Below are positions 23,824 to 30,944 of a stretch of 32,896 bases of DNA, piece after piece (within the stretch, counting starts at the first letter, position 1; each line of letters begins with the position of its first letter). The notes beneath the pieces are model-generated. The model had not been told where the DNA came from and searched no databases. It saw only the letters and a list, made by a program, of their open reading frames with translations. The DNA lies in assembly GCA_037147395.1 (NCBI GenBank), contig JBAWVG010000012.1, positions 1 through 32,896 on the forward strand, given 5' to 3'. The translations under genes and the position numbers were made by a program. The DNA is from VFJL01 sp037147395 (GTDB lineage Bacteria > Pseudomonadota > Gammaproteobacteria > Burkholderiales > Nitrosomonadaceae).

Positions 23824-25022
23824 ACCTGAGGGATACACTCGAGATCTCATTAAAGACCGTGGTCAGCTACCGGACACGGTCCATCCTGATTGTGCTCGCG
23901 ATGGCGCTCGGTGTTGCTGCCGTGGTGGTCTTAACCGCGCTCGGAGATGGTGCCAGGGGCTATGTGGTTGGAAAGTTCTCATCGATCGGGACCAACCTCA
24001 TCATCGTCTTACCCGGACGGGCTGAGACCGCGGGTGGATTTCCGGGTGCATTACTGGCACAGACACCACGAGAGCTGACCCTTGCAGATGCTCATTTCTT
24101 AGGGCAATTGCCACAGGTTAAACGTTATGCCCCACTCAATGTGGGTGTGGTCGAGCTCGCAGCCGCGAGCCGACTGAGGGAGGTGACCGTTCTGGGTAGT
24201 ACCGCGGATCTATTGCCTGTGAGGCATATGAAGCTCGGCCAGGGGAGCTTTCTCGCACAAGGATCTGAGTACAGTGCTCAGATCGTTTTAGGCTCTAAGA
24301 TTGCCCAGGAGTTCTTCCCCCAGGGGAATGTCATCGGTCAGAGGGTTAGGCTGGGGGATCGCCGTTTTCTGGTGTCCGGTGTTCTGGCGGTGCAGGGTGA
24401 GTCGATGGGATTTAACTCGGATGAGTTGGTCATCATTCCGATTGAGCATGCGCAATCCCTATTCAATACCTCCTCCTTATTTCGGATCCTGATCGAGGCC
24501 AGAAGTCGAAGTGATATCGTATCTGCGAAGGAGTCGATTCGGGAACTGATGAAGAGACGTCATGATGGTGAGGAGGATGTCACGGTCATCACGCAGGATG
24601 CAGTACTGGCCACATTCGACCGGATACTCAGAGCGCTGACACTGGGTGTTGCAGGGATTGCAGCGATCAGTCTCGCAGTTGCAGGGATCTTGGTCATGAA
24701 CGTGATGCTGGTCGCGGTCAGTCAGAGAACGGCTGAGATCGGACTCTTGAAAGCGATCGGTGCACCTTCATCCGATGTCAGGAGATTATTTTTTGCAGAG
24801 TCCTTGTGGCTCTCTCTTGCAGGGGCTGTTTTGGGGTTTGTGTTGGGACAGTTCGGCAGTCTCATGATCAGGTTGGTATACCCTCAACTCCCGGCATGGC
24901 CCCCGGTCTGGGCGAGTATTGCGGGGGTCACGATCGCGATCCTGACAGGGATCCTGGCCAGTCTCCTGCCGGCCTCCCGTGCTGCGAAGATGAATCCGGT
25001 CAAGGCATTGGCGGGTCGATGA
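23820..25022 (+). CDS. MacB-type ABC permease, first copy
   Basis: The 400-aa permease has the MacB layout: one N-terminal membrane helix (SILIVLAMALGVAAVVVLTA), a periplasmic MacB_PCD domain, then three C-terminal helices of the FtsX domain. The FtsX signature appears as SQRTAEIGLLKAIGAPSSDV. It ends AAKMNPVKALAGR, the usual end of this family. It overlaps the ATPase and the second permease by 4 nt each. It probably pairs with the second copy as a heterodimer. Confidence 0.9.
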   Translation: MNLRDTLEISLKTVVSYRTRSILIVLAMALGVAAVVVLTALGDGARGYVVGKFSSIGTNLIIVLPGRAETAGGFPGALLAQTPRELTLADAHFLGQLPQVKRYAPLNVGVVELAAASRLREVTVLGSTADLLPVRHMKLGQGSFLAQGSEYSAQIVLGSKIAQEFFPQGNVIGQRVRLGDRRFLVSGVLAVQGESMGFNSDELVIIPIEHAQSLFNTSSLFRILIEARSRSDIVSAKESIRELMKRRHDGEEDVTVITQDAVLATFDRILRALTLGVAGIAAISLAVAGILVMNVMLVAVSQRTAEIGLLKAIGAPSSDVRRLFFAESLWLSLAGAVLGFVLGQFGSLMIRLVYPQLPAWPPVWASIAGVTIAILTGILASLLPASRAAKMNPVKALAGR

Positions 25023-26218
25023 ATACCCTCGACACACTCCGCTTTGCGATGGGTTCACTCAACTCACACCGACTCCGGACTTTATTATCTGCATCGGGGA
25101 TTGCGATCGGGATCGCTGCAGTGATCCTTCTGACCTCGATCGGGGAAGGGATACAGCGTTTTGTGCTGTCCGAGTTCACCCAGTTCGGGACCAATATCAT
25201 CAGCATCAATCCCGGTAAGACCAGCACCCACGGTGCATCGGTCGGTGCGATCAGTAGCTCACGACCTTTAACCATTGATGATGCAATCGCACTCAAGTCA
25301 ACGAGCTATGCGCAGTACACCAATGCAGGTCTGATGGGGAATGCAGAGGTCCGTGTAGGAGGTCTTAACAGGCGTGTCAGTGTATTGGGAGAGGGTCCCG
25401 ACTTTGCACGTGCATTCAATATGAAGATCGCGATCGGTCAGTTCCTACCTGAGGATGACCCCCGTAATCCTCGTGCATTCGCGGTACTGGGTTCAAAGAC
25501 TCGGACAGAGTTATTCGGGAGCAAGAATCCATTAGGGGCGAGCATACAGGTCGGGTCATCGCGGTTTCGAGTGATCGGTGTCATGGCATCCAAGGGTCAG
25601 GTACTGGGGTTTGATCTGGATGATACGGTCTATATCCCAACAGCACGTGCATTGGAGATCTTTAACCGGACGGGTGTGATGGAGATCCAGATCGCATATC
25701 TTCCCGGAGCACCCCTAGATGCCGTGGTCCAGGATGCAAAGAGAATCCTGATCGCGCGTCATGGACGTGAAGACTTCACAATGAGGCCTCAGCAGCAGAT
25801 GCTCGATACCTTATCCACGGTCCTGGATGTGCTGACATTCGCGGTCGCAGCACTGGGGGGAGTGTCACTCATGGTGGGTGCGGTTGGGATGGTGACTCTG
25901 ATGCATATTGCGGTGGCGGAACGGGTCTCAGAGATCGGCCTATTGACCGCACTGGGGGCAACACGTGCCCGGATCAGGATACTCTTTCTGATGGAGTCGA
26001 CTGTTTTGTCGACACTGGGTGGCGTGATTGGGCTCGTGGTGGGAACTTCCATCGCATGGCTCTTAAAGACGCTTGTCAGTGGTCTTCCGGTCAGTATCCC
26101 TTGGAATTACGTGATGGGGGCACTGGCGCTGTCGGTTCTGGTGGGGTTGGCTGCTGGGGTGGTGCCCGCGATGAGGGCTGCACGGATGGACCCTGTTGAG
26201 GCGCTCAGGGAGGAGTAG
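25019..26218 (+). CDS. MacB-type ABC permease, second copy
   Basis: From the ATG at 25019, in the ATGA overlap with the first permease, the product is 399 aa. An in-frame extension back to 24806 lies inside the first permease and is rejected. The layout repeats: helix TLLSASGIAIGIAAVILLTS, periplasmic domain, and three C-terminal helices with VAERVSEIGLLTALGATRAR. It ends AARMDPVEALREE. It is a diverged paralogue of the first copy; matching segments such as SFGTNxI and VLGSK are visible in both. Confidence 0.91.
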   Translation: MNTLDTLRFAMGSLNSHRLRTLLSASGIAIGIAAVILLTSIGEGIQRFVLSEFTQFGTNIISINPGKTSTHGASVGAISSSRPLTIDDAIALKSTSYAQYTNAGLMGNAEVRVGGLNRRVSVLGEGPDFARAFNMKIAIGQFLPEDDPRNPRAFAVLGSKTRTELFGSKNPLGASIQVGSSRFRVIGVMASKGQVLGFDLDDTVYIPTARALEIFNRTGVMEIQIAYLPGAPLDAVVQDAKRILIARHGREDFTMRPQQQMLDTLSTVLDVLTFAVAALGGVSLMVGAVGMVTLMHIAVAERVSEIGLLTALGATRARIRILFLMESTVLSTLGGVIGLVVGTSIAWLLKTLVSGLPVSIPWNYVMGALALSVLVGLAAGVVPAMRAARMDPVEALREE

Positions 26219-26252
26219 TTTGGGGTGGGAAAACAAGGGGGACTAAAGTACT

Positions 26253-26279
26253 GCGGCCATTCAGAATCTGAATGGCCGC
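26253..26279. terminator. Perfect 12-bp hairpin between convergent genes
   Basis: GCGGCCATTCAG (26253-26264) and CTGAATGGCCGC (26268-26279) form a perfect stem around a 3-nt AAT loop. It lies between the end of the second permease gene and the end of the TIR-like gene on the opposite strand. No T-run follows on the + strand, so it may stabilise 3' ends or act as a non-canonical bidirectional terminator. Confidence 0.6.
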
Positions 26280-26315
26280 TGAGTGTGAACTACTGACTTT
26301 GGATGCGTGTTGCGG

Positions 26316-26699
26316 TCACAGTCTCTTTAAGAATGAAGAGATGGTATCCCACTCCCAGGCCTCGACCTCACGCTCACCCACCTCAGGCAACTTCCCCGGT
26401 AACTTCTCTGAATCCCCTTGCAATAGAAGGACAGGGAGCCTGCTGTCATAGGCGCATCTTAACTCCCACTGCTGTCCATCGGCCCTGAGTAGGTGATGGG
26501 TCACCAGAGCGATCACACCATCACACCCCTCAACCACGGCCCTGCAGTCTTTCTTCCAGTCGGGCTCCCAAGACTGCTTGACCGGCATATCAACGAATGA
26601 GAAGGTGCTCTGCTGGGTATTGAGCTGTTCGAGCAACCGGTCACGGTGCTTGATGTCTTTCAGAGCGAAGCTCACGAAGACGGTATTCGTTTTGGCCAT
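26316..26699 (-). CDS. Stand-alone TIR-like domain protein
   Basis: The 127-aa protein is a single TIR-like domain resembling the MTH538/ThsB-like (DUF1863) group. Strand 1 is VFVSFALKD (7-15). FSFVDMP (33-39) follows, then CDGVIALVTHHLL (59-71), and the helix QQWELRCAYDSRLPVLLLQ (76-94) containing Trp78-Glu79, the usual site of the conserved acidic residue. Such domains cleave or signal with NAD in immune systems such as Thoeris, but many have other roles. GAGGAAG is the ribosome-binding site. A Rid-family gene lies 52 nt upstream on the same strand. Assignment is by pattern only. Confidence 0.72.
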   Translation of the reverse strand: MAKTNTVFVSFALKDIKHRDRLLEQLNTQQSTFSFVDMPVKQSWEPDWKKDCRAVVEGCDGVIALVTHHLLRADGQQWELRCAYDSRLPVLLLQGDSEKLPGKLPEVGEREVEAWEWDTISSFLKRL

Positions 26700-26751
26700 T
26701 TAGTTTCTTCCTCTATGAGTGAGCGAATTGATAAGGTCTGTGTTCATTAAA

Positions 26752-27141
26752 TTAAGTTCCTGAATGGGTCCGTGCTGTGATCTGGATCTCGATCAACATG
26801 CGTGGGTCTGATAGACCGGCAGAGATCATCATTGCAGCAGGCCGTACCTCACCGAGATAACGGCGTAACACCGGCCAGCACTTTTCAAAGTCGGCAGCGA
26901 CAGGGAGGACGTAGGTCACCCTGACGGTATCCTTTAGGCTTGATCCAGCCTCATTCAGTGCCATCTCAATATTACGAAAGCACTGATCGGTCTGTTCCAG
27001 AAGATCATCCGAGATGGTCATCTTACTATAGTCGAAACCGGTGGTACCGGAGACGAAGATCCAGTCCCCATCCACCACCGCACGTGAGTACCCGATCTCC
27101 TTCTCGAAGGTGGATCCGGAGCTAATCAATCGTCGGGTCAT
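26752..27141 (-). CDS. Rid (YjgF/YER057c/UK114) family protein
   Basis: The 129-aa product matches the Rid family: YSRAVVDGDWIFVSGTTGFD, then a helix DQCFRNIEMALNEAGSSLKD, VRVTYVLPVAADFEKCWPVL, and the end RMLIEIQITA. RidA enzymes hydrolyse reactive enamine/imine intermediates. By hand alignment the catalytic arginine position (RidA Arg105) is an alanine in RPAAMMISAGL, so it may belong to a Rid subfamily without that activity. It may be co-transcribed with the TIR-like gene downstream. Confidence 0.88.
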   Translation of the reverse strand: MTRRLISSGSTFEKEIGYSRAVVDGDWIFVSGTTGFDYSKMTISDDLLEQTDQCFRNIEMALNEAGSSLKDTVRVTYVLPVAADFEKCWPVLRRYLGEVRPAAMMISAGLSDPRMLIEIQITARTHSGT

Positions 27142-27238
27142 ATTCTCTCGCCTTTAATCAGTGTCATTCAGGGGGATACGAATTATCTCGCCACTCCCCC
27201 TAAAGTAAAAGGGGTCTACCGATCAATTTTAATCGTGA

Positions 27239-27676
27239 TTAGTGTGAGAAGCACTGCTTATTCTCGGGTGCGACGGTACATGCATACCGCATCTCCTCAA
27301 TACCGCCTGCACGGTTCAGATTGAATTCAGCACGAAGCATCTTGAACTGGGAGTCTGTAAAGGTGATCTTGTCCGCCACATCACGTGCCTGATTCCAGAA
27401 GCGGACCCGGCAGAATTCAGGCTCTGACCGGCAGATGCTCTTTAATGCAGCACCATAGACCGTCTTATCGGAATCCCTCTTGGCATCGATCAGGACCATA
27501 TGGATGTACCGACTCGATGTACCGAGCTGGACCGATCGGATTAACTTCCATCCATCCCCACTCATGAGAGGGGATGAGGCCTTTTGGGGGGGTGACTTGG
27601 TGGATTGAGACCAGGCCGTCATCGGGAATGACAGGATGATGGCGATCAATGCAATAACGGTCGATCTTATTCTCAC
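27239..27676 (-). CDS. Secreted protein of unknown function
   Basis: The GTG start at 27676 is well supported by AAGGAG 5 nt upstream and gives 145 aa. A signal peptide (MRIRSTVIALIAIILSFPMTAWSQ, cleavage probably after AWS) leads to a small periplasmic protein with four cysteines that could form two disulphides. It has charged segments such as LIDAKRDSDKTVYGAAL. I do not recognise the family. It is separated from the Rid gene by 97 nt. Confidence 0.75.
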   Translation of the reverse strand: MRIRSTVIALIAIILSFPMTAWSQSTKSPPQKASSPLMSGDGWKLIRSVQLGTSSRYIHMVLIDAKRDSDKTVYGAALKSICRSEPEFCRVRFWNQARDVADKITFTDSQFKMLRAEFNLNRAGGIEEMRYACTVAPENKQCFSH

Positions 27677-28209
27677 AGATACTCCTTATTTAAATGCTCG
27701 GGTCATTTGTAGGGGTCATTCATTCAACCGATTTTAGGGCGACTTACACCCATAAAATTTAACCTAAGTCGGTGACACAGTCCAGCATTCGATCTCGGTT
27801 CAGATCGATCACCCCACGTTTCTGGTTGAGAGTGGGTGGAGAGCGATTATACCGAATAGTGGCCTTTTCGTACTTGAATCGGTCTCTCGAATAGGAGTGA
27901 GTGAGTCCCAATCAGCGCCCCCTAGCCCTCGTCGACTGGCCGCGGGAGGGTTAACTTTTGGACCGGGAGATGGGGTGAGTAGTTCAGTTTTGAAGTGAAC
28001 TCTTAAGAGGATGGAAAAAATGGGGGGGCTTATGGAGGGTCATCCAATCCGTCGAGAGATTCCATACGTGGAGAGGGGGCAGGAGGTGCACCCTCAACCT
28101 AACCCGACTCCTTGACATGGGTCGATCCTGATCTACCTTTAAGGGTAGGAGGGGGGGGTAAGTTGGATCCTCCCAGCCGTGATCATGAAATACTATTGGG
28201 AGGTTTTGA
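27677..28209. other. 533-nt intergenic region with inverted repeat and G-tracts
   Basis: No convincing gene is seen. CGACTTA (27740-27746) and TAAGTCG (27765-27771) form a 7-bp inverted repeat with an 18-nt loop. Runs of seven G (28022-28028) and eight G (28151-28158) occur. The region lies between divergent genes, so promoters for both should lie here. Confidence 0.5.
28112..28139 (+). promoter_or_regulatory. Possible promoter upstream of the 28210 gene
   Basis: TTGACA (28112-28117) is a perfect -35 match, followed 16 nt later by TACCTT (28134-28139), a weak -10. It lies about 70 nt before the start of the small secreted protein and points toward it. Confidence 0.35.
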
Positions 28210-28590
28210 ATGGTTATTCGGAGAGTGTGTCGTCTTTCTTGCGTGATTCTAGCCAGCCTTTGGATCTCGAACGTAAGTGCACAGAATGTCTGGTGGATGC
28301 ATGATACACCCGGTGCTTACTTTAACGATTTGGATCGGAAGATGTATCACCAAACCATTACAGAGATGCTCGAGAATGGCGTAAGTGAATCTCAAAAAAG
28401 TTGGCATAGCGAGACCTCTCGTAATGGGGGTGAGGTCGGTGTGGTCGATTCAAGGCGCCGTTTTGAGGGTAACCTCTGCCGAATCCTGACGATCTCGAAC
28501 TATGCCTATAACGGTCTGAAGGCGACCACTCGGATTGAGGCCTGTAAGAGGGAGGATGGACACTGGGCAACCGTCGGGGTGGTGCCTTAA
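28210..28590 (+). CDS. Small secreted protein, possibly surface-antigen-like
   Basis: The 126-aa product has a signal peptide (MVIRRVCRLSCVILASLWISNVSA). The mature part contains SWHSETSRNGGEVGVV, then GNLCRILTI and ACKREDGHWATVG. The pattern of a Trp, a Gly-rich turn, a CR pair and a final Cys before DGxW resembles the C-terminal domain of 17-kDa-type surface antigens; this is a weak, memory-based match. GGGAGG lies 6 nt upstream of the ATG. Two cysteines in the mature protein could form a disulphide. Confidence 0.7.
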   Translation: MVIRRVCRLSCVILASLWISNVSAQNVWWMHDTPGAYFNDLDRKMYHQTITEMLENGVSESQKSWHSETSRNGGEVGVVDSRRRFEGNLCRILTISNYAYNGLKATTRIEACKREDGHWATVGVVP

Positions 28591-28721
28591 AAGGACACAG
28601 ATAGGGCCATGTGATGTGTGATGGTTTCTGGATGAGTTACTTCTGAGGGTCGTACCAGGAAGGGGTGTCAGTCCGCACGCTTAAAATGGAGTGACAATGA
28701 GAAGGGTCATTCAGTCAAAAG

Positions 28722-29156
28722 CTAATCTCCATAAATATCTTTTGCACGTTTAGCAAATGCGCCCACAAAGCTATTAACGATATTGAAGAATAAGGGTCCT
28801 ACCAGTTTATCGAGAAGGATATTTGAAAATGTGTAATGAAGAAAAAATTCAACCCTGCAAGTGGTGTCCGAGAGCGGAATAAAACTCCATTTGCCATCGA
28901 GATGTTTAAAGGGTCCATTCAGTAATCTCATCTTGATTGATTTTGGAATGTCCCGAATATTTTCAGTGGTGAAGCTATGCTTGAGATGGAGGTAGCTGAT
29001 CACAATCGTTGCATGATTGACCCCCTCATCACATGCAACGACAGATGATCCTGAGCACCATGGTAGGAACTTCGGGTAACTCTCAACACCATCGACCAAG
29101 GCGAACATTTGGCTGGCTGAGTGATTCATCTGGACTGACTTTTCAATTCTAGGCAT
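28722..29156 (-). CDS. ratA: RatA/COQ10-type START-domain protein
   Basis: The 144-aa product begins MPRIEKSVQMNHSASQMFALVDGVESYPKFLPWC, the typical start of the RatA/YfjG-COQ10 polyketide cyclase-like family, and ends FVGAFAKRAKDIYGD. Homologues act as ubiquinone-binding chaperones or, in E. coli, were reported to inhibit 70S formation. The usual neighbours ratB and smpB are absent here. The ATG is preceded by a run of eight C bases instead of a Shine-Dalgarno, which is odd. Confidence 0.88.
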   Translation of the reverse strand: MPRIEKSVQMNHSASQMFALVDGVESYPKFLPWCSGSSVVACDEGVNHATIVISYLHLKHSFTTENIRDIPKSIKMRLLNGPFKHLDGKWSFIPLSDTTCRVEFFLHYTFSNILLDKLVGPLFFNIVNSFVGAFAKRAKDIYGD

Positions 29157-29342
29157 AGGGGGGGGTCACATTGATCTGAAAGTGGATAAGTTCGAACAAG
29201 AATGCCTGAGATAAGTATTTTCGTAAAAAAGTTCCGCAAAATCATTTGATTCAGACCGGTGCTTGGTAATTTGTACATACATCATCAGATGTTCGGTTAA
29301 TTTTCCATGATCTAACCAATCATTTCTCAATAGGAGAACTAC

Positions 29343-29591
29343 ATGAGGGTACGTCAGTTTATGGGTGTTGCAGTTCTGACTCTGTTCAGTAGCGCAGCAC
29401 TTGCATACCACTGCACGATCGATATGAGGAAGATCGATGCGGCCTTGGAAAAGAATCCAAAATTGAGCGAAGCTCAGTTATCGGAGATTAAAAAAATGCG
29501 GTTAGAGGGAGCTTCTTTGCATGATCGTGGCAATCACAAGGAGTCAGTTGAGGTCCTCGGTAAGGCAATGTCCGTCTTGGGGATTAAGTAG
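29343..29591 (+). CDS. Small exported protein of unknown function
   Basis: The 82-aa product has a clear signal peptide (MRVRQFMGVAVLTLFSSAALA) ending in ALA, followed by a mature part of about 60 aa beginning YHCTIDMRKIDAAL. It is predicted mostly helical, with KLSEAQLSEIKKMRLEGASLHDRGNHKESVEVL resembling a single helix-turn-helix repeat. TAGGAG lies 8 nt before the ATG. A candidate promoter TTGATT (29246-29251) and TAATTT (29268-29273) lies upstream. Family not recognised. Confidence 0.75.
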   Translation: MRVRQFMGVAVLTLFSSAALAYHCTIDMRKIDAALEKNPKLSEAQLSEIKKMRLEGASLHDRGNHKESVEVLGKAMSVLGIK

Positions 29592-29889
29592 TCTCAACCG
29601 CCGTCTAATAGACCGTTCGATTCAAGCGGTCAAAGACCTATAAACCCTGTTCTCACCGATTGAAGATTGACCCAGAGCCGCACGTCTGGAGGGTCCTTCG
29701 AAGGGGGCCTTATGGAACATTTATACCAGTTCGGATGGTAGATTCTCACTACGGTTTATTCGTTCAGTGTAATACATTCTACCTATAAGAATAAGTCATA
29801 TCGCCTCATGACGAGGCCCAGGGCGAACGCTAATATGCATCATGACTATGACACTGATGTATGACCGCATGACTTAGAGGAGATTTAAA
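29592..29889. other. 298-nt intergenic region with several short palindromes
   Basis: No gene is seen. GACCG (29611-29615) pairs with CGGTC (29627-29631). CCTTCGAAGG (29695-29704) is a 10-bp palindrome. GCCTC (29803-29807) pairs with GAGGC (29813-29817). TATAAG (29784-29789) could be a -10 element. It could hold a small RNA, but nothing decisive is visible. Confidence 0.4.
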
Positions 29890-30156
29890 ATGGAACAATT
29901 AAACTCATTTCAGATGAGTGATGATCAGGAGATGGTCCTGACAGAGGATCAGTGGGAGACCCTGAAAAGGATGCCGTACTTAGAATTTAAGGCGATGCTT
30001 CAGGTTGTATTCGTTGAGGGGAGAGAGTATCAGAAGGATCTCGATACCCATCCCGTGGAGGTGGTGAATCCACCCAGAGTGACGGAGCTGATGAAGAGGG
30101 AGTGGGTCCGGGATATCTCAAAAAAACAAGGAAAGAGATCCGCCTCTCGGCACTGA
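29890..30156 (+). CDS. Small acidic/basic protein of unknown function
   Basis: The 88-aa product has an acidic N-terminal half (SDDQEMVLTEDQWETLKRM), a hydrophobic helix YLEFKAMLQVVFVEG, and a basic tail ending KKQGKRSASRH. There is no signal peptide or membrane segment, so it is probably cytoplasmic. GAGGAG lies about 8 nt before the ATG. It converges with djlA, 14 nt away. Family not recognised. Confidence 0.68.
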   Translation: MEQLNSFQMSDDQEMVLTEDQWETLKRMPYLEFKAMLQVVFVEGREYQKDLDTHPVEVVNPPRVTELMKREWVRDISKKQGKRSASRH

Positions 30157-30170
30157 TCTCCGGTAAAGCG

Positions 30171-30944
30171 CTATTTCTTGCGACTCTTCTCGATTAAGTC
30201 ATAGGCCACCTGGACCTCCTGAGACTGACGGGTCGCCACCGCGATCATGTCTGCAGGGACACCCTGCCCGATCAATTTATCGGGGTGGTACTGGCTGATG
30301 AGTTTACGGTAGGCCTTCTTGACCTCTTGGTCGGTGCTGTCCTTGCTGATGCCGAGGGCCTTATAAGCATCCTCCAGCGCATTGGCAGAGTTGGACTGAC
30401 CCCCCGCAAAGTGGGCCTGATTCAGAATCATATCCAGCATCTGCTGGAATGCGGAGGCGTCATAACCCAGGTGTCGTGCGATCTCCCTCAGAAGGTTCTC
30501 TTCTGACGTATGAATCCCGCCATCAGACAGTGCCATCACGATCAGGTAGACCAGCAGCATCTGTCTTAAGCTGTGAGTCTGACCGCAGACAGACATGAAC
30601 TGGTTTAGACTAGTCTCAATCTCAAAATCGGGTGATGCACCCTTCCCAAAGAGCGCAATCGCTTTTTGACGGTGTTCGGAAGACATCCCCAGCTTCTGAA
30701 TGAACTGCTCGACATGGTCGATCTCACCTTGCGAGATATGGCCATCGGCCTTGGCGAGTTTGCCCATCAGGATGAAGACCGTCTCAAGGAAGATCGACTG
30801 ACGTTGTCCTCTGCTGAATGGATTAATGCCACCCATCCCATAAGCCTTGAAACGGTCTGCCATGCTCCCCAAGAGGTATCCAATGAATGCCCCAACAAGA
30901 CCGAGGAAGTAATACCCTAAAAGGCCGGCAATGATTCTGAACAC
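30171..30944 (-). CDS. djlA: DjlA-type membrane-anchored J-domain co-chaperone
   Basis: The 257-aa product starts with GTG at 30944 behind TAGGGGGT. A glycine-rich N-terminal membrane segment (AGLLGYYFLGLVGAFIGYLLGS) is followed by a TerB-like helical domain (~50-175), with acidic sites such as AKADGHISQGEID and ALSDGGIHTSEEN. A C-terminal J domain contains the HPD motif in KLISQYHPDKLIG. It would stimulate DnaK ATPase at the inner membrane. It is divergent from the phytase-like gene. Confidence 0.93.
   Translation of the reverse strand: MFRIIAGLLGYYFLGLVGAFIGYLLGSMADRFKAYGMGGINPFSRGQRQSIFLETVFILMGKLAKADGHISQGEIDHVEQFIQKLGMSSEHRQKAIALFGKGASPDFEIETSLNQFMSVCGQTHSLRQMLLVYLIVMALSDGGIHTSEENLLREIARHLGYDASAFQQMLDMILNQAHFAGGQSNSANALEDAYKALGISKDSTDQEVKKAYRKLISQYHPDKLIGQGVPADMIAVATRQSQEVQVAYDLIEKSRKK

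Noticed and set aside
24806..25018. Upstream extension of the second permease
   Set aside because: It lies inside the first permease in another frame. The ATGA overlap at 25019 and the MacB-type N-terminus show the real start.
26303..26488. Plus-strand 61-aa ORF opposite the TIR-like gene
   Set aside because: It is a Pro/His/Arg-rich shadow of the minus-strand gene, with no ribosome-binding site.
28011..28115. 34-aa ORF starting MEKMGGLMEGH in the long gap
   Set aside because: There is no properly spaced ribosome-binding site, it overlaps the candidate promoter, and its composition is unremarkable.
26253..29156. Complete defence island around the TIR-like gene
   Set aside because: No effector, nuclease, helicase, integrase or restriction gene is present. 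One TIR-like domain beside a Rid gene is not enough to call a system.
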